Positions 36,169 through 45,698 are shown, counted from the first letter of the stretch. The stretch: DNA of 64,000 bases from JABDQA01 sp963824415 (GCA_963824415.1 CAWGPM010000005.1:310001-374000); one strand, 5' to 3'. Made by a program: numbers and translations. Notes: generated by a model from the sequence alone, not told the origin.

Positions 36169-36530
36169 TAAAATCTCCCTGGTAAAAATAATGCTTCACG
36201 TACATAATCCGTGTGGAATCACCGATCACCGACGTATTTTCAAGGCTCATGCAATTCGCAGGCGGCTCGTAACTGTCGGGCATAACCCCTGCCCGCAATC
36301 AGCCTGCAGGTCTTTGCCCTCTGAGATATTCGTTGGTTAGCGATAGATGGACATAGACAGTAACACAATTTGGCGAAAATTACCCGACTTTTTGGCAAAG
36401 GCGCAGATCCGATCAGGTTCGTACCATCCTCAGGCAACCACAAAACGCATCGATCAAGGCCCGCGCCTTTCTCCAGGCAATCGATTCGTTCTCAACCGGC
36501 TTCGATCAGCAAGAATATGGCGGACCGCAC
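36169..36530. other. Intergenic stretch between pth and carD
   Basis: About 360 bases. A 6-base stem CGGGCA/TGCCCG (36277-36295) is present but lacks a T-run. No tRNA or plausible small protein was seen; the carD promoter should be here, but I could not identify it with confidence. Confidence 0.35.
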
Positions 36531-37124
36531 CTACTTTATCGCGTTGAGCAACGTCATGGCCCGACCGGTTTCACCGCTCAGCAAATAAGCCAGGCCCTGA
36601 TCAAGCCGGGCAAAACAGTCTTCCACCTGTTCGATTTCGAATACAGACAATCTGGACAGCACATATTTATCGACTTCCATGTCCGGATGGGTCTCTCCGC
36701 TTCCAGGCCTGCCAATACCGATCTTCAGCCTGAAGAAATCCTGCGTTCCCAATTCTTTCACAATCGACCTGATGCCGTTATGCCCCCCGGTCCCGCCACC
36801 GCTGACCAGCTTGATTCTGCCGGGGTGCATATCGATATCGTCATGTACCACCAGCATATCCAGCGGATCGATGTCGAAGTAATTAATAAACGGCACGACT
36901 GAGGTGCCGCTGAGGTTCATATAGGTCTGCGGCTTGAGCATACGAACAGTTCTGCCTTCAATAACCGCCCGGGCAGTAACACCCTGGAATCTGCTTGCGG
37001 AAAACAATGCTTTATGCCGGTCTGCCAGCCAGTCGAGAAACAGAAAACCAACATTGTGTCTGGTCAACTCGTACCTGCTTCCAGGGTTTCCCAGCCCGAC
37101 CACTGCAAAACTCTTTTGTTTCAT
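36531..37124 (-). CDS. pth: Peptidyl-tRNA hydrolase
   Basis: Frees tRNA from dropped-off peptidyl-tRNA. The 197-residue product has GLGNPGSRYELTRHNVGF (catalytic His23), KPQTYMNLSG, the Asp in VVHDDID and GGGTGGHNG. ATG 37124 is preferred over an ATG 12 codons upstream because it gives the usual N-terminus. It follows rplY, but a hairpin lies between them. Confidence 0.96.
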   Translation of the reverse strand: MKQKSFAVVGLGNPGSRYELTRHNVGFLFLDWLADRHKALFSASRFQGVTARAVIEGRTVRMLKPQTYMNLSGTSVVPFINYFDIDPLDMLVVHDDIDMHPGRIKLVSGGGTGGHNGIRSIVKELGTQDFFRLKIGIGRPGSGETHPDMEVDKYVLSRLSVFEIEQVEDCFARLDQGLAYLLSGETGRAMTLLNAIK

Positions 37125-37146
37125 TACCTGAGCCGAAAATGAAAAT

Positions 37147-37171
37147 CCGGAAAAGAGCACCTCTTTTCCGG
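37147..37171 (-). terminator. Strong hairpin between rplY and pth
   Basis: A perfect 11-base stem CCGGAAAAGAG / CTCTTTTCCGG with a 3-base loop. Read on the minus strand it is followed by ATTTTCATTTTC, a broken T-tract. It lies 22 bases before the pth start, so it may terminate most rplY transcripts and attenuate pth. Confidence 0.65.
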
Positions 37172-37235
37172 ATCTGCGTTATCTGCCGGTCGCTTAAGCA
37201 CCGGCTGCAATAACTGATTATAATTTTTAATGCCG

Positions 37236-37790
37236 CTACGGGGCAATAACCGAGATGCACACCATATCTGGATTGCTGACCAGAGAAACACCGTCCGGCA
37301 GGCTGATCTGGCCGGCAGTAATTTTGTCACCTATGGCCAGGCCGGAAATATTTATTTGGCATGCGTCGGGGATGGTCAGCGGCTTGCCTTCCAGCACAAT
37401 CGATCTTTTTTCTATCTGCTTGAGGCCGCCGAACTCCTCTCCCTTGGCCTTCCCGGCATAGGTAAGCGGTACATTGAACCTGGCGGGTTTGTCCAGATCG
37501 ATTTCCAGAAAATCGGCATGGTAAAGCGAATCTTTCAGTGGATCGGTCTGAATTTCCTTAATCAGCACATTTTTCTCGGTACCGTCGTCTATCTTCAGGG
37601 TGATAACCGCATTGCGTCCCTGGATATCGAGCAAATGCTGGTGCAGAACCTTGGTTTCAAATTCCAGCGGCAGCGCTTCTCCACCACCCCGGTATACAAT
37701 CCCAGGGGTTTTACCTGCACCGCGCATCCTTCTCATCGGGCCTTTGCCGAATGCACTTCTGACCGATGTAGAAATTTCTTTCGTTATCAT
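37236..37790 (-). CDS. rplY: 50S ribosomal protein L25/general stress protein Ctc
   Basis: 5S rRNA-binding protein of the large subunit. The 184-residue length is that of the two-domain Ctc form: an N-terminal L25 domain (GAGKTPGIVYRGGGEALPLEF, about 1-95) and a C-terminal beta domain (DLDKPARFNVPLTYAGKAKG onward). AGGAGGAAGT abuts ATG 37790, an excellent ribosome site that settles the start. It sits between prs and pth, as in many bacteria. Confidence 0.95.
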   Translation of the reverse strand: MITKEISTSVRSAFGKGPMRRMRGAGKTPGIVYRGGGEALPLEFETKVLHQHLLDIQGRNAVITLKIDDGTEKNVLIKEIQTDPLKDSLYHADFLEIDLDKPARFNVPLTYAGKAKGEEFGGLKQIEKRSIVLEGKPLTIPDACQINISGLAIGDKITAGQISLPDGVSLVSNPDMVCISVIAP

Positions 37791-37876
37791 ACTTCCTCCT
37801 TCAGCCGTTCTGCGGCCGCGCAATGCTGCCTGACAGATGGCCTGATGTTTCCTGAATTATCGTTTTTATCTTTGTT

Positions 37877-38815
37877 CTAGACAAATAAAGAACTGACTGA
37901 ATCCTCGTTATGAATACGGTAAATTGCCTCGGCAAGCAGCGCCGAAACGGAAAGTACTTTAATTTTATCACAGGCTCGGGCATTTTCCTGCAGCGGTATC
38001 GTGTTGGTCACTACCAGTGACTTGATCGGCGAGTCAGTAATACGTTCCACCGCAGGTCCTGACAGGACCGCATGGGAACAGCAGGCGTGAATCTCCTTGG
38101 CCCCGTTACGCAACAGAGTTTCCGCCCCACTGCAGAGGGTGCCGGCCGTATCGACCATGTCGTCCAGCAAAATGGCTATCTGGCCCGAAACATCCCCGAT
38201 CACATGCATCGCCTCGCTGTGGTTGGGCCGGTCCCGCCGCTTATCGATAATGGCCAGGCCACAGTCGAGCCGTTTGGCGAATGCCCTGGTCCGCTCGACG
38301 CCTCCGGCATCGGGAGAGATCATGATAAAGTTTTCGAAATGCTCTTTGATATATTTAATCAATACCGGGGCAGCATAGAGATGGTCCACCGGTATATTGA
38401 AAAACCCTTGGATCTGACCGGCATGCAGATCCATGCACAACACCCGCCGAACACCCACGGCCATCAGCATTTCGGCGACCACCTTGGCTGAAATCGGTAC
38501 CCGGGGGGCAACCTTGCGGTCCTGCCGGGCATAACCGTAATATGGGATAACCGCGGTGATGCGCCGCGCCGACGCCCGCCGCATCGCATCTGCCATAATC
38601 ACCAGCTCCATTAAATGATCGTTGACCGGCGTACAGGTCGGCTGAATAATATAGGAATCGGTTCCCCGTACATTTTCCTTGATTTCAATGAAAATCTCTC
38701 CGTCACTGAATTTTCTGACTTCCGCTTCGGAAACCGTCAACTCGAGATGCTCGGCAATCTCTTGGGCCAAGGTATAATTGGCATTGCCGGAAAAAATTTT
38801 CATTACATTGCCCAT
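37877..38815 (-). CDS. prs: Ribose-phosphate pyrophosphokinase
   Basis: Makes phosphoribosyl pyrophosphate from ribose 5-phosphate and ATP for nucleotide, His and Trp synthesis. The 312-residue product has KIFSGNANYTLAQEIAEHL, the catalytic flexible loop YYGYARQDRKVAPRVPISAK, MDLHAGQIQGFF and the PRPP-binding DDMVDTAGTL. GAGG lies about 10 bases before ATG 38815; a start four codons in is possible. The tRNA-Gln gene lies 66 bases upstream on the same strand. Confidence 0.97.
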   Translation of the reverse strand: MGNVMKIFSGNANYTLAQEIAEHLELTVSEAEVRKFSDGEIFIEIKENVRGTDSYIIQPTCTPVNDHLMELVIMADAMRRASARRITAVIPYYGYARQDRKVAPRVPISAKVVAEMLMAVGVRRVLCMDLHAGQIQGFFNIPVDHLYAAPVLIKYIKEHFENFIMISPDAGGVERTRAFAKRLDCGLAIIDKRRDRPNHSEAMHVIGDVSGQIAILLDDMVDTAGTLCSGAETLLRNGAKEIHACCSHAVLSGPAVERITDSPIKSLVVTNTIPLQENARACDKIKVLSVSALLAEAIYRIHNEDSVSSLFV

Positions 38816-38881
38816 GAGTCTGCGCCTCGTCTGGTAATGTCGCTGTTCGCTGATCTTTGCTGGTCCTCGCCGGACCTTGTC

Positions 38882-38957
38882 TGGCTGGGGCGGTAGGACT
38901 CGAACCTACGAATGCCGGGATCAAAACCCGGTGCCTTAGCCACTTGGCTACGCCCCA
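38882..38957 (-). tRNA. tRNA-Gln (anticodon TTG)
   Basis: A 76-base cloverleaf with CCA encoded. The acceptor stem is TGGGGCG / CGCCCCA, the anticodon loop TTTTGAT carries TTG, and the T-arm is GTAGG-TTCGAGT-CCTAC. The 5' ten bases overlap the end of ispE, whose TAG stop is bases 8-10 of the tRNA. It should be released from an ispE-tRNA-prs transcript by RNase P and 3' processing. Confidence 0.97.
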
Positions 38958-39844
38958 GTATACGCCCGCGTCAGAAACATACGGTAGCCATCTGACTCGG
39001 GAAACTCACGCCGCATTTCCTGCAGCGCCTGATGGGCCTGCAGTTCCTGGGCAAAGAGGCCGAACACGGTCGGCCCGCTGCCGGACATCAAAGCTCCCGC
39101 CGCACCGAATTCAATACATTTTCTTTTGATCTGCCGGATGACCGGAAAATGCACCTCGGTTACCCGCTCCAGATCATTGTGCAGATCTTCTACACAGAAG
39201 TGGTCTCCCACACTATTTTGAGAACCGCAGAGTCTAAATTCATTCGACTTGTTTGTCAATCTATTTATCATGCGCAAACGCTCGTAGACCCACCTGGTGC
39301 TCACCGCCAAGCCGGGGTTTATCAGGATGTAGCAATAGCCGCTGCACGACGCCGCCGGCCGCAACCGATCTCCGATACCGGTGGCACACGCCGCGGGCGC
39401 AGCTGAAATGAAAAACGGGACATCCGCACCAAGCGGCCGGCCGAGCGCGACCAACTCTTTGTCTGAAAACGGCCGCTCAAATAACTGGTTGAGTCCCACC
39501 AAAACGGCGGCCGCATCACTGCTGCCGCCGCCAAGACCTGCTGCGACGGGAATTCTTTTCTCCAGCCCTATCTTGAGCCCGGACGGGCCTGGGCCTCGAT
39601 AAGCCGAAAAGAACCGATGGGCCGCCCGCACGGCGAGATTACGTTCATCAACCGGCAGACTATTGTCGCTGCAGTTCAAGACGATATCACCGCTGCCCGG
39701 CTGAAGTTCAAGCCAGTCGCAGAGATCGAGCTTCTGCATGCGGGTAATCAGCTCATGATAGCCATCATCGCGTCTGCCTACCACATGCAAACTCAGGTTT
39801 ACTTTGGCCGGGGCCGGCAGCGTAATCTTATCCGGGTCAGCCAT
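38948..39844 (-). CDS. ispE: 4-diphosphocytidyl-2-C-methyl-D-erythritol kinase
   Basis: GHMP kinase of the MEP isoprenoid pathway. The 298-residue protein has the N-terminal APAKVNLSLHVVGRRDDGYHEL, the ATP-binding PVAAGLGGGSSDAAAVL and the C-terminal GAAGALMSGSGPTVFGLF. Its last codons run into the tRNA-Gln gene: the stop TAG lies inside the tRNA. It completes three MEP/isoprenoid genes in this window (with dxs and ispA), though far from them. Confidence 0.95.
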   Translation of the reverse strand: MADPDKITLPAPAKVNLSLHVVGRRDDGYHELITRMQKLDLCDWLELQPGSGDIVLNCSDNSLPVDERNLAVRAAHRFFSAYRGPGPSGLKIGLEKRIPVAAGLGGGSSDAAAVLVGLNQLFERPFSDKELVALGRPLGADVPFFISAAPAACATGIGDRLRPAASCSGYCYILINPGLAVSTRWVYERLRMINRLTNKSNEFRLCGSQNSVGDHFCVEDLHNDLERVTEVHFPVIRQIKRKCIEFGAAGALMSGSGPTVFGLFAQELQAHQALQEMRREFPESDGYRMFLTRAYTGA

Positions 39845-39977
39845 GCAGGGATAGTTCCCGTATCTGATTGAAGTTCAGGCAAGAAACCAATGGTTGAGCC
39901 AGGAGACACTTCAACGAGTCAGCCTCGGAGGATAAATTATATATAATACCTGGCTCGCAGCGCTTATCCTTAGTGAA

Positions 39978-40298
39978 TCAACGCTTGACCGCATTGACAA
40001 AACGCATCTTCACATCGTAGAGGATATTTTTCATCAACTCAGATTCCTCTTCGCTCAGATTGCCTTTTGTCTTCTGCTCCAGCACGACCAGCGTATCAAT
40101 CGCATGCCGGGCCAGATCGATATTGAAGACTGTTTTACCGGTCTCCGGGTCCGGCAGTTCACCGAGGTGATAAAGCACCGAGGTGTTCAACGACATCACA
40201 AAAGTCGAGAAGGTAACCTCGGGCATCACACAGCGCCCCTCTCTGTCCGGAACCTCGCCTTCGCCACAGACCGTACTTTCTGATTTTTCTTCAACCAT
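39978..40298 (-). CDS. DUF1844 family protein
   Basis: A 106-residue cytoplasmic protein. After a variable N-terminus with two Cys (CGEGEVPDREGRC), it has the family core: PEVTFSTFVMSLNTSVLYHLGEL, then DLARHAIDTLVVLEQKTKGNLS and a final helix. DUF1844 proteins are widespread in Deltaproteobacteria and related phyla; the function is unknown. It lies 51 bases downstream of serA on the same strand. Confidence 0.88.
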   Translation of the reverse strand: MVEEKSESTVCGEGEVPDREGRCVMPEVTFSTFVMSLNTSVLYHLGELPDPETGKTVFNIDLARHAIDTLVVLEQKTKGNLSEEESELMKNILYDVKMRFVNAVKR

Positions 40299-40349
40299 GA
40301 GCTCTACCTTTAAACGTTGATTTACAACAGCCGTCCGTGTCGCAGTGAA

Positions 40350-41933
40350 TCACAAGTCAAATGACTGGGCACCGTTGATGTTTTCAAGCGCCCGCACCTT
40401 CTCCAGCACCTCGGCTGGGATCAGCTGATCGGTACCGAGGAAAATAATGTTCTGCTTGGACTCTTCTTCCCTGCCGACGGTCATCCGTGAGATATTTACC
40501 CCGCCGCGACCCAGTTCAGTACCGAGTGCACCGATTACGCCGGGAACATCATTGTTGTACACTAATAACATCGGGCCGGAAGGTAAGGCCTCAAGGCGAA
40601 ATTCATTAAGTCTCACCAGTCTTGGTTCATTTTTTCCAAAAACGGTGCCAACCAGCACGTTTTCAGCTACATCGGTAACCACCCTGATGGACAGGGTGTT
40701 GATGAAGTCGGAGCTGCGATCGGTATGGGACTCGATGATTTTTATACCCCTGTCGCGGGCAATAATCGGGGCGTTGACATAGTTTACCGCATCCCTGAGG
40801 ATCGGGGTGAACAAGCCTTTGAGAAAGCCAACCGTAATGGAGCTGGTGTTGAGTTCGGCCAGGCTGCCGCCATATTCGATGGCTATCTCCTGAATGCCGC
40901 CGCTGGCAAGCTGCATGTGCATGTTGCCAAGCATCTCACCGAGCGTGATGTAAGGGCCGACCTGGGCCAGCACATCGTCGCTGACCGAGGGCACATTCAC
41001 CGCATTGGTTATGGTTCCCTTGTTCAGATAATCGGCCACCTGTTCGGCGATCGCTACCGCCACATTTTCCTGGGCTTCGCTGGTCGAGGCTCCCAAGTGC
41101 GGTGTACAGATGAAATTATCAAGCTCAAGCAGCGGACAATTTTCCAGCGTGGTCGGCTCATTGCCAAACACGTCAAGTGCGGCACCGGCTATCTGGTTCT
41201 GCCGCAGCGCCTCATAGAGTGCAGCCTCGTCACAGACCCCGCCACGGGCACAGTCGATGAACATCGAGCCGGGCTTCATCTTGGCAAAAAACTCGGTTGA
41301 AACCAGATTTTTGGTCTCTTTGGTGAACGGGACATGTACCGAAATTACATCACTTCTGCGGGCCAGCTCGAGCAGGTCTACCAGTTCAACGCCGATTTTC
41401 TCGGCTACGTCCCTGGGCATATAAGGATCATAGGCAATCGTCTTCATTTTCAGCCCCTGGGCCCTGCTTGCGGCAATGCTGCCAATTCTGCCAATGCCGA
41501 TGACGCCAAACACCTTGCCGGTCAATTCCCGCCCCATAAACCGTTTCTTTTCCCACTTTCCAGCTTTCATTGATGCCGTGGCCTGGGGAATATTGCGAGA
41601 CAGGGACATCATCATCGATATGGCCAGCTCTGCGGTAGTCGTCGCATTGCCATCCGGGGCATTCATTACGATAACCCCTTTCTGACTGGCCGCGGGGATG
41701 TCGACATTATCGAGCCCTATTCCCGCTCTGCCGACCACCTTCAACCGACTGGCAGACTCGAGCAGGTCAGCCGTCACCCTGGTGGCGCTTCTGATGATCA
41801 GGCCTTCATAATCGCCGATAACCGCTTTCAGTTCATCGGGCCTCAGGCCTGCTTTAACATCCACCTCGAGGCCGGCATCTTTTAGAATTTCAGCTCCGAC
41901 CGGCGCCAGATTGTCACTGATTAAAACTCTCAT
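40350..41933 (-). CDS. serA: D-3-phosphoglycerate dehydrogenase
   Basis: First step of serine synthesis, oxidising 3-phosphoglycerate with NAD. The 527-residue protein is the long form: catalytic and Rossmann domains (VIGIGRIGSIAASRAQG; catalytic Arg in ARGG and His in TPHLGASTSEAQ), an intervening ASB domain (about 320-440) and a C-terminal ACT domain (MLLVYNNDVPGVIGALGTEL) that usually mediates serine feedback. ATG 41933 has AAAGGA 7 bases upstream. A strong candidate promoter lies about 110 bases before it. Confidence 0.96.
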   Translation of the reverse strand: MRVLISDNLAPVGAEILKDAGLEVDVKAGLRPDELKAVIGDYEGLIIRSATRVTADLLESASRLKVVGRAGIGLDNVDIPAASQKGVIVMNAPDGNATTTAELAISMMMSLSRNIPQATASMKAGKWEKKRFMGRELTGKVFGVIGIGRIGSIAASRAQGLKMKTIAYDPYMPRDVAEKIGVELVDLLELARRSDVISVHVPFTKETKNLVSTEFFAKMKPGSMFIDCARGGVCDEAALYEALRQNQIAGAALDVFGNEPTTLENCPLLELDNFICTPHLGASTSEAQENVAVAIAEQVADYLNKGTITNAVNVPSVSDDVLAQVGPYITLGEMLGNMHMQLASGGIQEIAIEYGGSLAELNTSSITVGFLKGLFTPILRDAVNYVNAPIIARDRGIKIIESHTDRSSDFINTLSIRVVTDVAENVLVGTVFGKNEPRLVRLNEFRLEALPSGPMLLVYNNDVPGVIGALGTELGRGGVNISRMTVGREEESKQNIIFLGTDQLIPAEVLEKVRALENINGAQSFDL

Positions 41934-42051
41934 CGATATTCCTTTATGGCTCATTTGTGCGACAGCAGAACCAGCTATTCAGAAGGTCTGAAATGGTCCT
42001 GCACCTGAGATAACTGCCTCAGCAGTGATTTTTCGAAACCTAAAATATTTA

Positions 42052-42080
42052 ATTATACCGCGTCTGATTTAAGAGAACAA
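42052..42080 (-). promoter_or_regulatory. Candidate sigma-70 promoter for serA
   Basis: On the minus strand TTGTTC (42080-42075), a 17-base spacer, then a perfect TATAAT (42057-42052). The leader to the serA ATG is about 110 bases and contains a short ACTGC-type hairpin with no T-run. Confidence 0.6.
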
Positions 42081-42208
42081 GATCAAAGGAAGATCAAACC
42101 CGCTGGAATATTCAGGGTAGCCTTAAATCACAACCTGCCCCTTCGGGACGATGTCATTACCGCTTTGTTCAACGGTCTCTTAAGGGGGAAGGATTATTGT
42201 CATTTGCG

Positions 42209-42237
42209 TTGAATTCTTAAAGGTAACGCGATATAAA
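42209..42237 (+). promoter_or_regulatory. Candidate sigma-70 promoter for the gltX leader
   Basis: TTGAAT (42209-42214), a 17-base spacer, TATAAA (42232-42237). It would start a transcript near 42244, about 200 bases before gltX, that runs into the terminator hairpin at 42362-42406. Confidence 0.55.
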
Positions 42238-42361
42238 GCCACGAACCAGATCGGCTTGTCACCGACTATCGCAGGCAGATATCTGCAGGTAACGGCAGGA
42301 TTAATTTTTATGCTTATTACTTCTTACTAGCGTTGATTTAGGTAGATACTCAGGGCATCCG

Positions 42362-42406
42362 AGGCAGTGCAAAAACCCGACTCAAGCACTGCCTGCAGCC
42401 TTTTTT
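42362..42406 (+). terminator. Terminator-like hairpin in the gltX leader
   Basis: A 9-base stem AGGCAGTGC (42362-42370) / GCACTGCCT (42386-42394) with a 15-base loop. It is followed after six bases by six T residues (42401-42406). It lies 40 bases before the gltX ATG, a position suited to attenuation or to ending a small RNA. Confidence 0.6.
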
Positions 42407-42445
42407 ATGCAGGATTAATACATACGTAGGCTTCTGGATCAAACC

Positions 42446-43924
42446 ATGCAAGAAACACGATTACGTTTTCCGCCAAGCCCGACCGGTTACCTGCACATAG
42501 GCGGTGCCAGGACTGCGCTGTATAACTGGCTCTACGTAAAAAAGACCGGCGGCAAGCTGATTCTGCGCATCGAAGACACCGACGAGGACCGCTCCTCGAA
42601 AGAATCCATCGATGGCATCATCGACGGGCTTACCTGGCTTGGCATCGACTGGGACGAGGGGCCATACTTCCAGACCGATTTCAGCGATGAGCACCGCCAG
42701 GCCGCCCAGAGACTGGTGGAAGAAGGCAAGGCATACCCCTGTTTCTGCAGCAAAGAAGTGCTCGAGCAGAAACGCGAAGCGGCACTGGCGGCCAAGCAGA
42801 ATGTCGGTTACGACGGAACCTGCCGCCATCTGAGCCCCGGGCAACTCAGAGAAAAGCAGCAGCAGAACACCCCGTATGTAATCAGGTTCAAGGTGCCTGA
42901 CCGTGAAGGAAAAATCGGTTATGACGATGAAGTGCTGGGCCGCATTGAAAGCAGCTACCGGGAACTCGATGACTTTGTCATTGTCCGCTCAAACGGCAGC
43001 CCACTTTATTTGCTCTGCAATGTGGTCGATGATATCCGCGACCGAATCAGCCACGTGGTGCGCGGCCAGGACCATATGACCAACACCATAAAACAGCTTC
43101 TGCTCTACGAGGCGCTTAACGCGCCTGTCCCGGTATTTGCCCATATGCCGCTGACGCTTGATACCAAAAAGGCCAAAATCTCCAAGCGCAGCCACGGCGA
43201 GGTTGTCGCCGTCCAGTTTTACCGGGAGCATGGTTTTATCCCCTGGGCCTTCAATAATTTCCTGGTGCTGCTTGGCTGGTCGCCCGGCGATGACCGGGAG
43301 ATTTTTTCAAAAGATGAACTGATCGAGGCCTTCAGCCTGGACCGCATCAATCGCTCGGCTTCGATTTTCAATTATCGCAAAGATGACCCTAAATTTTTTA
43401 CCGATCCCAAAGCCATTGCAATCAACGAGCACTATCTGCGCACCATTGAGATCGAGGAACTCGCCGTGCTGGTCAAAGAAGAACTGCTCAAACATCAGCT
43501 CTACGATCAAGCCTGTGACGACGAACGCCGCACCTGGTTTCTCGACACTCTGGAGCTGATTCGAGGACGGTTCCACACCATCAACGACTTTGCCACTATG
43601 GGCCGGGCTTACTTCTCCGATGATTTTCCGATCGAAGAAAAACCGCTCGACAAAAATGTGCTCAAACATCCGGGGCTGCAGCAGTGGCTTCCCCAGTTGG
43701 CCGATGAGTACGAAAAGCTTGTCGATTTCAACCTGGAAGAGACTGAACGTCTGGCCCGGGAGTGCGCTGATGCAGCAGATGTCAAACCAGGGGTTATCAT
43801 CAATGGCATGCGCACGGTCGTTACCGGCCAGTTGGCTGGTCCTTCGATGTTTGATATTCTGCTGGCAATCGGCCAGGAGAAAGTCGTGAAGCGCTTGAGA
43901 AACACTCCTCAACTGTATCGATAA
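42446..43924 (+). CDS. gltX: Glutamyl-tRNA synthetase
   Basis: Charges tRNA-Glu. The 492-residue class I synthetase has the HIGH-type signature in PSPTGYLHIGGARTALYNW, the KMSKS-type KISKRSHGE near residue 240, and the all-helical anticodon-binding C-terminus. A partner glnS follows 22 bases later, so both Glu and Gln synthetases are co-expressed. GltX is then likely discriminating (charging only tRNA-Glu). Confidence 0.96.
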   Translation: MQETRLRFPPSPTGYLHIGGARTALYNWLYVKKTGGKLILRIEDTDEDRSSKESIDGIIDGLTWLGIDWDEGPYFQTDFSDEHRQAAQRLVEEGKAYPCFCSKEVLEQKREAALAAKQNVGYDGTCRHLSPGQLREKQQQNTPYVIRFKVPDREGKIGYDDEVLGRIESSYRELDDFVIVRSNGSPLYLLCNVVDDIRDRISHVVRGQDHMTNTIKQLLLYEALNAPVPVFAHMPLTLDTKKAKISKRSHGEVVAVQFYREHGFIPWAFNNFLVLLGWSPGDDREIFSKDELIEAFSLDRINRSASIFNYRKDDPKFFTDPKAIAINEHYLRTIEIEELAVLVKEELLKHQLYDQACDDERRTWFLDTLELIRGRFHTINDFATMGRAYFSDDFPIEEKPLDKNVLKHPGLQQWLPQLADEYEKLVDFNLEETERLARECADAADVKPGVIINGMRTVVTGQLAGPSMFDILLAIGQEKVVKRLRNTPQLYR

Positions 43925-43946
43925 TCAGAAACGATAAAGCCAGACC

Positions 43947-45653
43947 ATGAAGAACAGCCCAGATAACAGTCCAGAGGCAGCACCAACCGAAAAGGTGCTC
44001 GATTTTATCAGACAGATCGTCAGCGAAGATAAAAAGAGCGGCAAACATCCGCTACCAATCACCCGGTTCCCTCCGGAACCCAACGGCTTTCTGCACATCG
44101 GCCACGCCAAATCCATCTGTCTCAATTTTGGAATCAGCAAAGAATTCGGCGGTCGCTGTCACCTGCGCTTCGACGATACCAACCCAAGCAAAGAAGAAGA
44201 ACTCTATGTGGAGTCGATCCAGGAGGACGTGCGCTGGCTCGGCTTCGACTGGCAGAAACACCTCTATTTTGCCTCGGATTATTTCGACAAGCTCTACGAG
44301 TTCGCCGAACAGCTCATTTCCATGGGCAAGGCCTATGTCTGCGACCTCTCTGCCGAGCAGATTCGGGAGTACCGCGGAACCCTGACTGAACCGGGCACCA
44401 ACAGTCCCTACCGGGAGCGCTCGGTGGAAGAGAATCTGAGACTGTTTAAGCAGATGCGGGACGGCGCCTTCGAAGACGGCAGCCGGGTATTGCGCGCCAA
44501 GATCGATATGGCGTCACCGGCAATCATCATGCGTGATCCGGTGCTCTACCGAATCCTCAGGGTTGCCCATCACCGTACCGGTGAGCGCTGGTGCATCTAT
44601 CCAATGTACGACTTCACCCATTGTTTGTCGGATATGCTCGAGAGGATCACCCACTCGCTCTGCACCCTCGAATTTCAGGACAATAGAATGCTCTACGACT
44701 GGGTGCTGGAGACACTCCAGACCCCCTGCCACCCGCGGCAGATCGAATTTGCCCGGCTCAACCTGACCTACACGGTGATGAGTAAACGAAAACTGCTGCA
44801 GCTTGTCGATGAGGGGCACGTCGACGGCTGGGACGATCCGCGCATGCTAACCATCTCGGGTCTGCGCAGGAGGGGCTACACGCCCGGATCCATCAGAAAA
44901 TTCTGCGAACTGATCGGCATCGGCAAGAAGCAGAGCTGGATCGACATGGGAGTGCTGGAAAATACCCTCCGGGAAGACCTGAATGAAACCGCGCCACGAG
45001 TCATGGGCGTCATCGACCCGCTCAAGGTGATCATCGACAATTACCCGGTTGAGCAGGAGGAACAGCTCACCGCATTGAACCATCCCCAGAAAAAAGAGAT
45101 GGGTGCGCGTGAGCTGCCGTTCTCACGGGAAATTTATATCGAACGCGACGACTTCATGGAAGATCCCCCCGGTAAATTTTTCCGCCTGGGCCCGGGCCGG
45201 GAGGTACGGCTGCGCTACGGTTATTACATCACCTGCGTGTCATACGAGAAAGACGAAACTACCGGTGAAATCAGTGTGCTGCATTGTACTTACGACCCCC
45301 AGACAAAAGGCGGTACTTCCCCGGACCGTAGAAAAGTAAAAGGTACCATTCACTGGGTCTCGGCGGCTCATGCACTGCCCGCCACGGTCTATCTCTACGA
45401 CCGGCTCTTCAAGGTGGAACATCCCGACAGCGAAAAGGATCGGGATTTCAAAGACAACCTCAACCCGGATTCAAGGAAGATTCTGAACGGCTGCATGGTG
45501 GAACCGTCCCTTGCCGACATCGAACCGGGAGTCCAGGTTCAGTTCGAACGCCAGGGGTATTTCTGTGCCGATCCGGTGACAAGCCGGCCCGGCGCGCCGG
45601 TTTTCAACCGCATCGTCACCCTGCGCGACTCCTGGGCTAAAGTAAACAAATAA
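43947..45653 (+). CDS. glnS: Glutaminyl-tRNA synthetase
   Basis: Charges tRNA-Gln directly. The 568-residue class I enzyme has RFPPEPNGFLHIGHAKSIC, HLRFDDTNPSKEE, the MSKRKL signature, and the beta-barrel anticodon-binding C-terminal half (ERDDFMEDPPGKFFRLGPG). Direct charging means the cell need not depend on GatCAB for Gln-tRNA. It is co-transcribed with gltX. Confidence 0.96.
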   Translation: MKNSPDNSPEAAPTEKVLDFIRQIVSEDKKSGKHPLPITRFPPEPNGFLHIGHAKSICLNFGISKEFGGRCHLRFDDTNPSKEEELYVESIQEDVRWLGFDWQKHLYFASDYFDKLYEFAEQLISMGKAYVCDLSAEQIREYRGTLTEPGTNSPYRERSVEENLRLFKQMRDGAFEDGSRVLRAKIDMASPAIIMRDPVLYRILRVAHHRTGERWCIYPMYDFTHCLSDMLERITHSLCTLEFQDNRMLYDWVLETLQTPCHPRQIEFARLNLTYTVMSKRKLLQLVDEGHVDGWDDPRMLTISGLRRRGYTPGSIRKFCELIGIGKKQSWIDMGVLENTLREDLNETAPRVMGVIDPLKVIIDNYPVEQEEQLTALNHPQKKEMGARELPFSREIYIERDDFMEDPPGKFFRLGPGREVRLRYGYYITCVSYEKDETTGEISVLHCTYDPQTKGGTSPDRRKVKGTIHWVSAAHALPATVYLYDRLFKVEHPDSEKDRDFKDNLNPDSRKILNGCMVEPSLADIEPGVQVQFERQGYFCADPVTSRPGAPVFNRIVTLRDSWAKVNK

Positions 45654-45698
45654 GCGTTTGCCTGACCGGATCTTTAGAGCGTCATGAACTGGCCAGGC

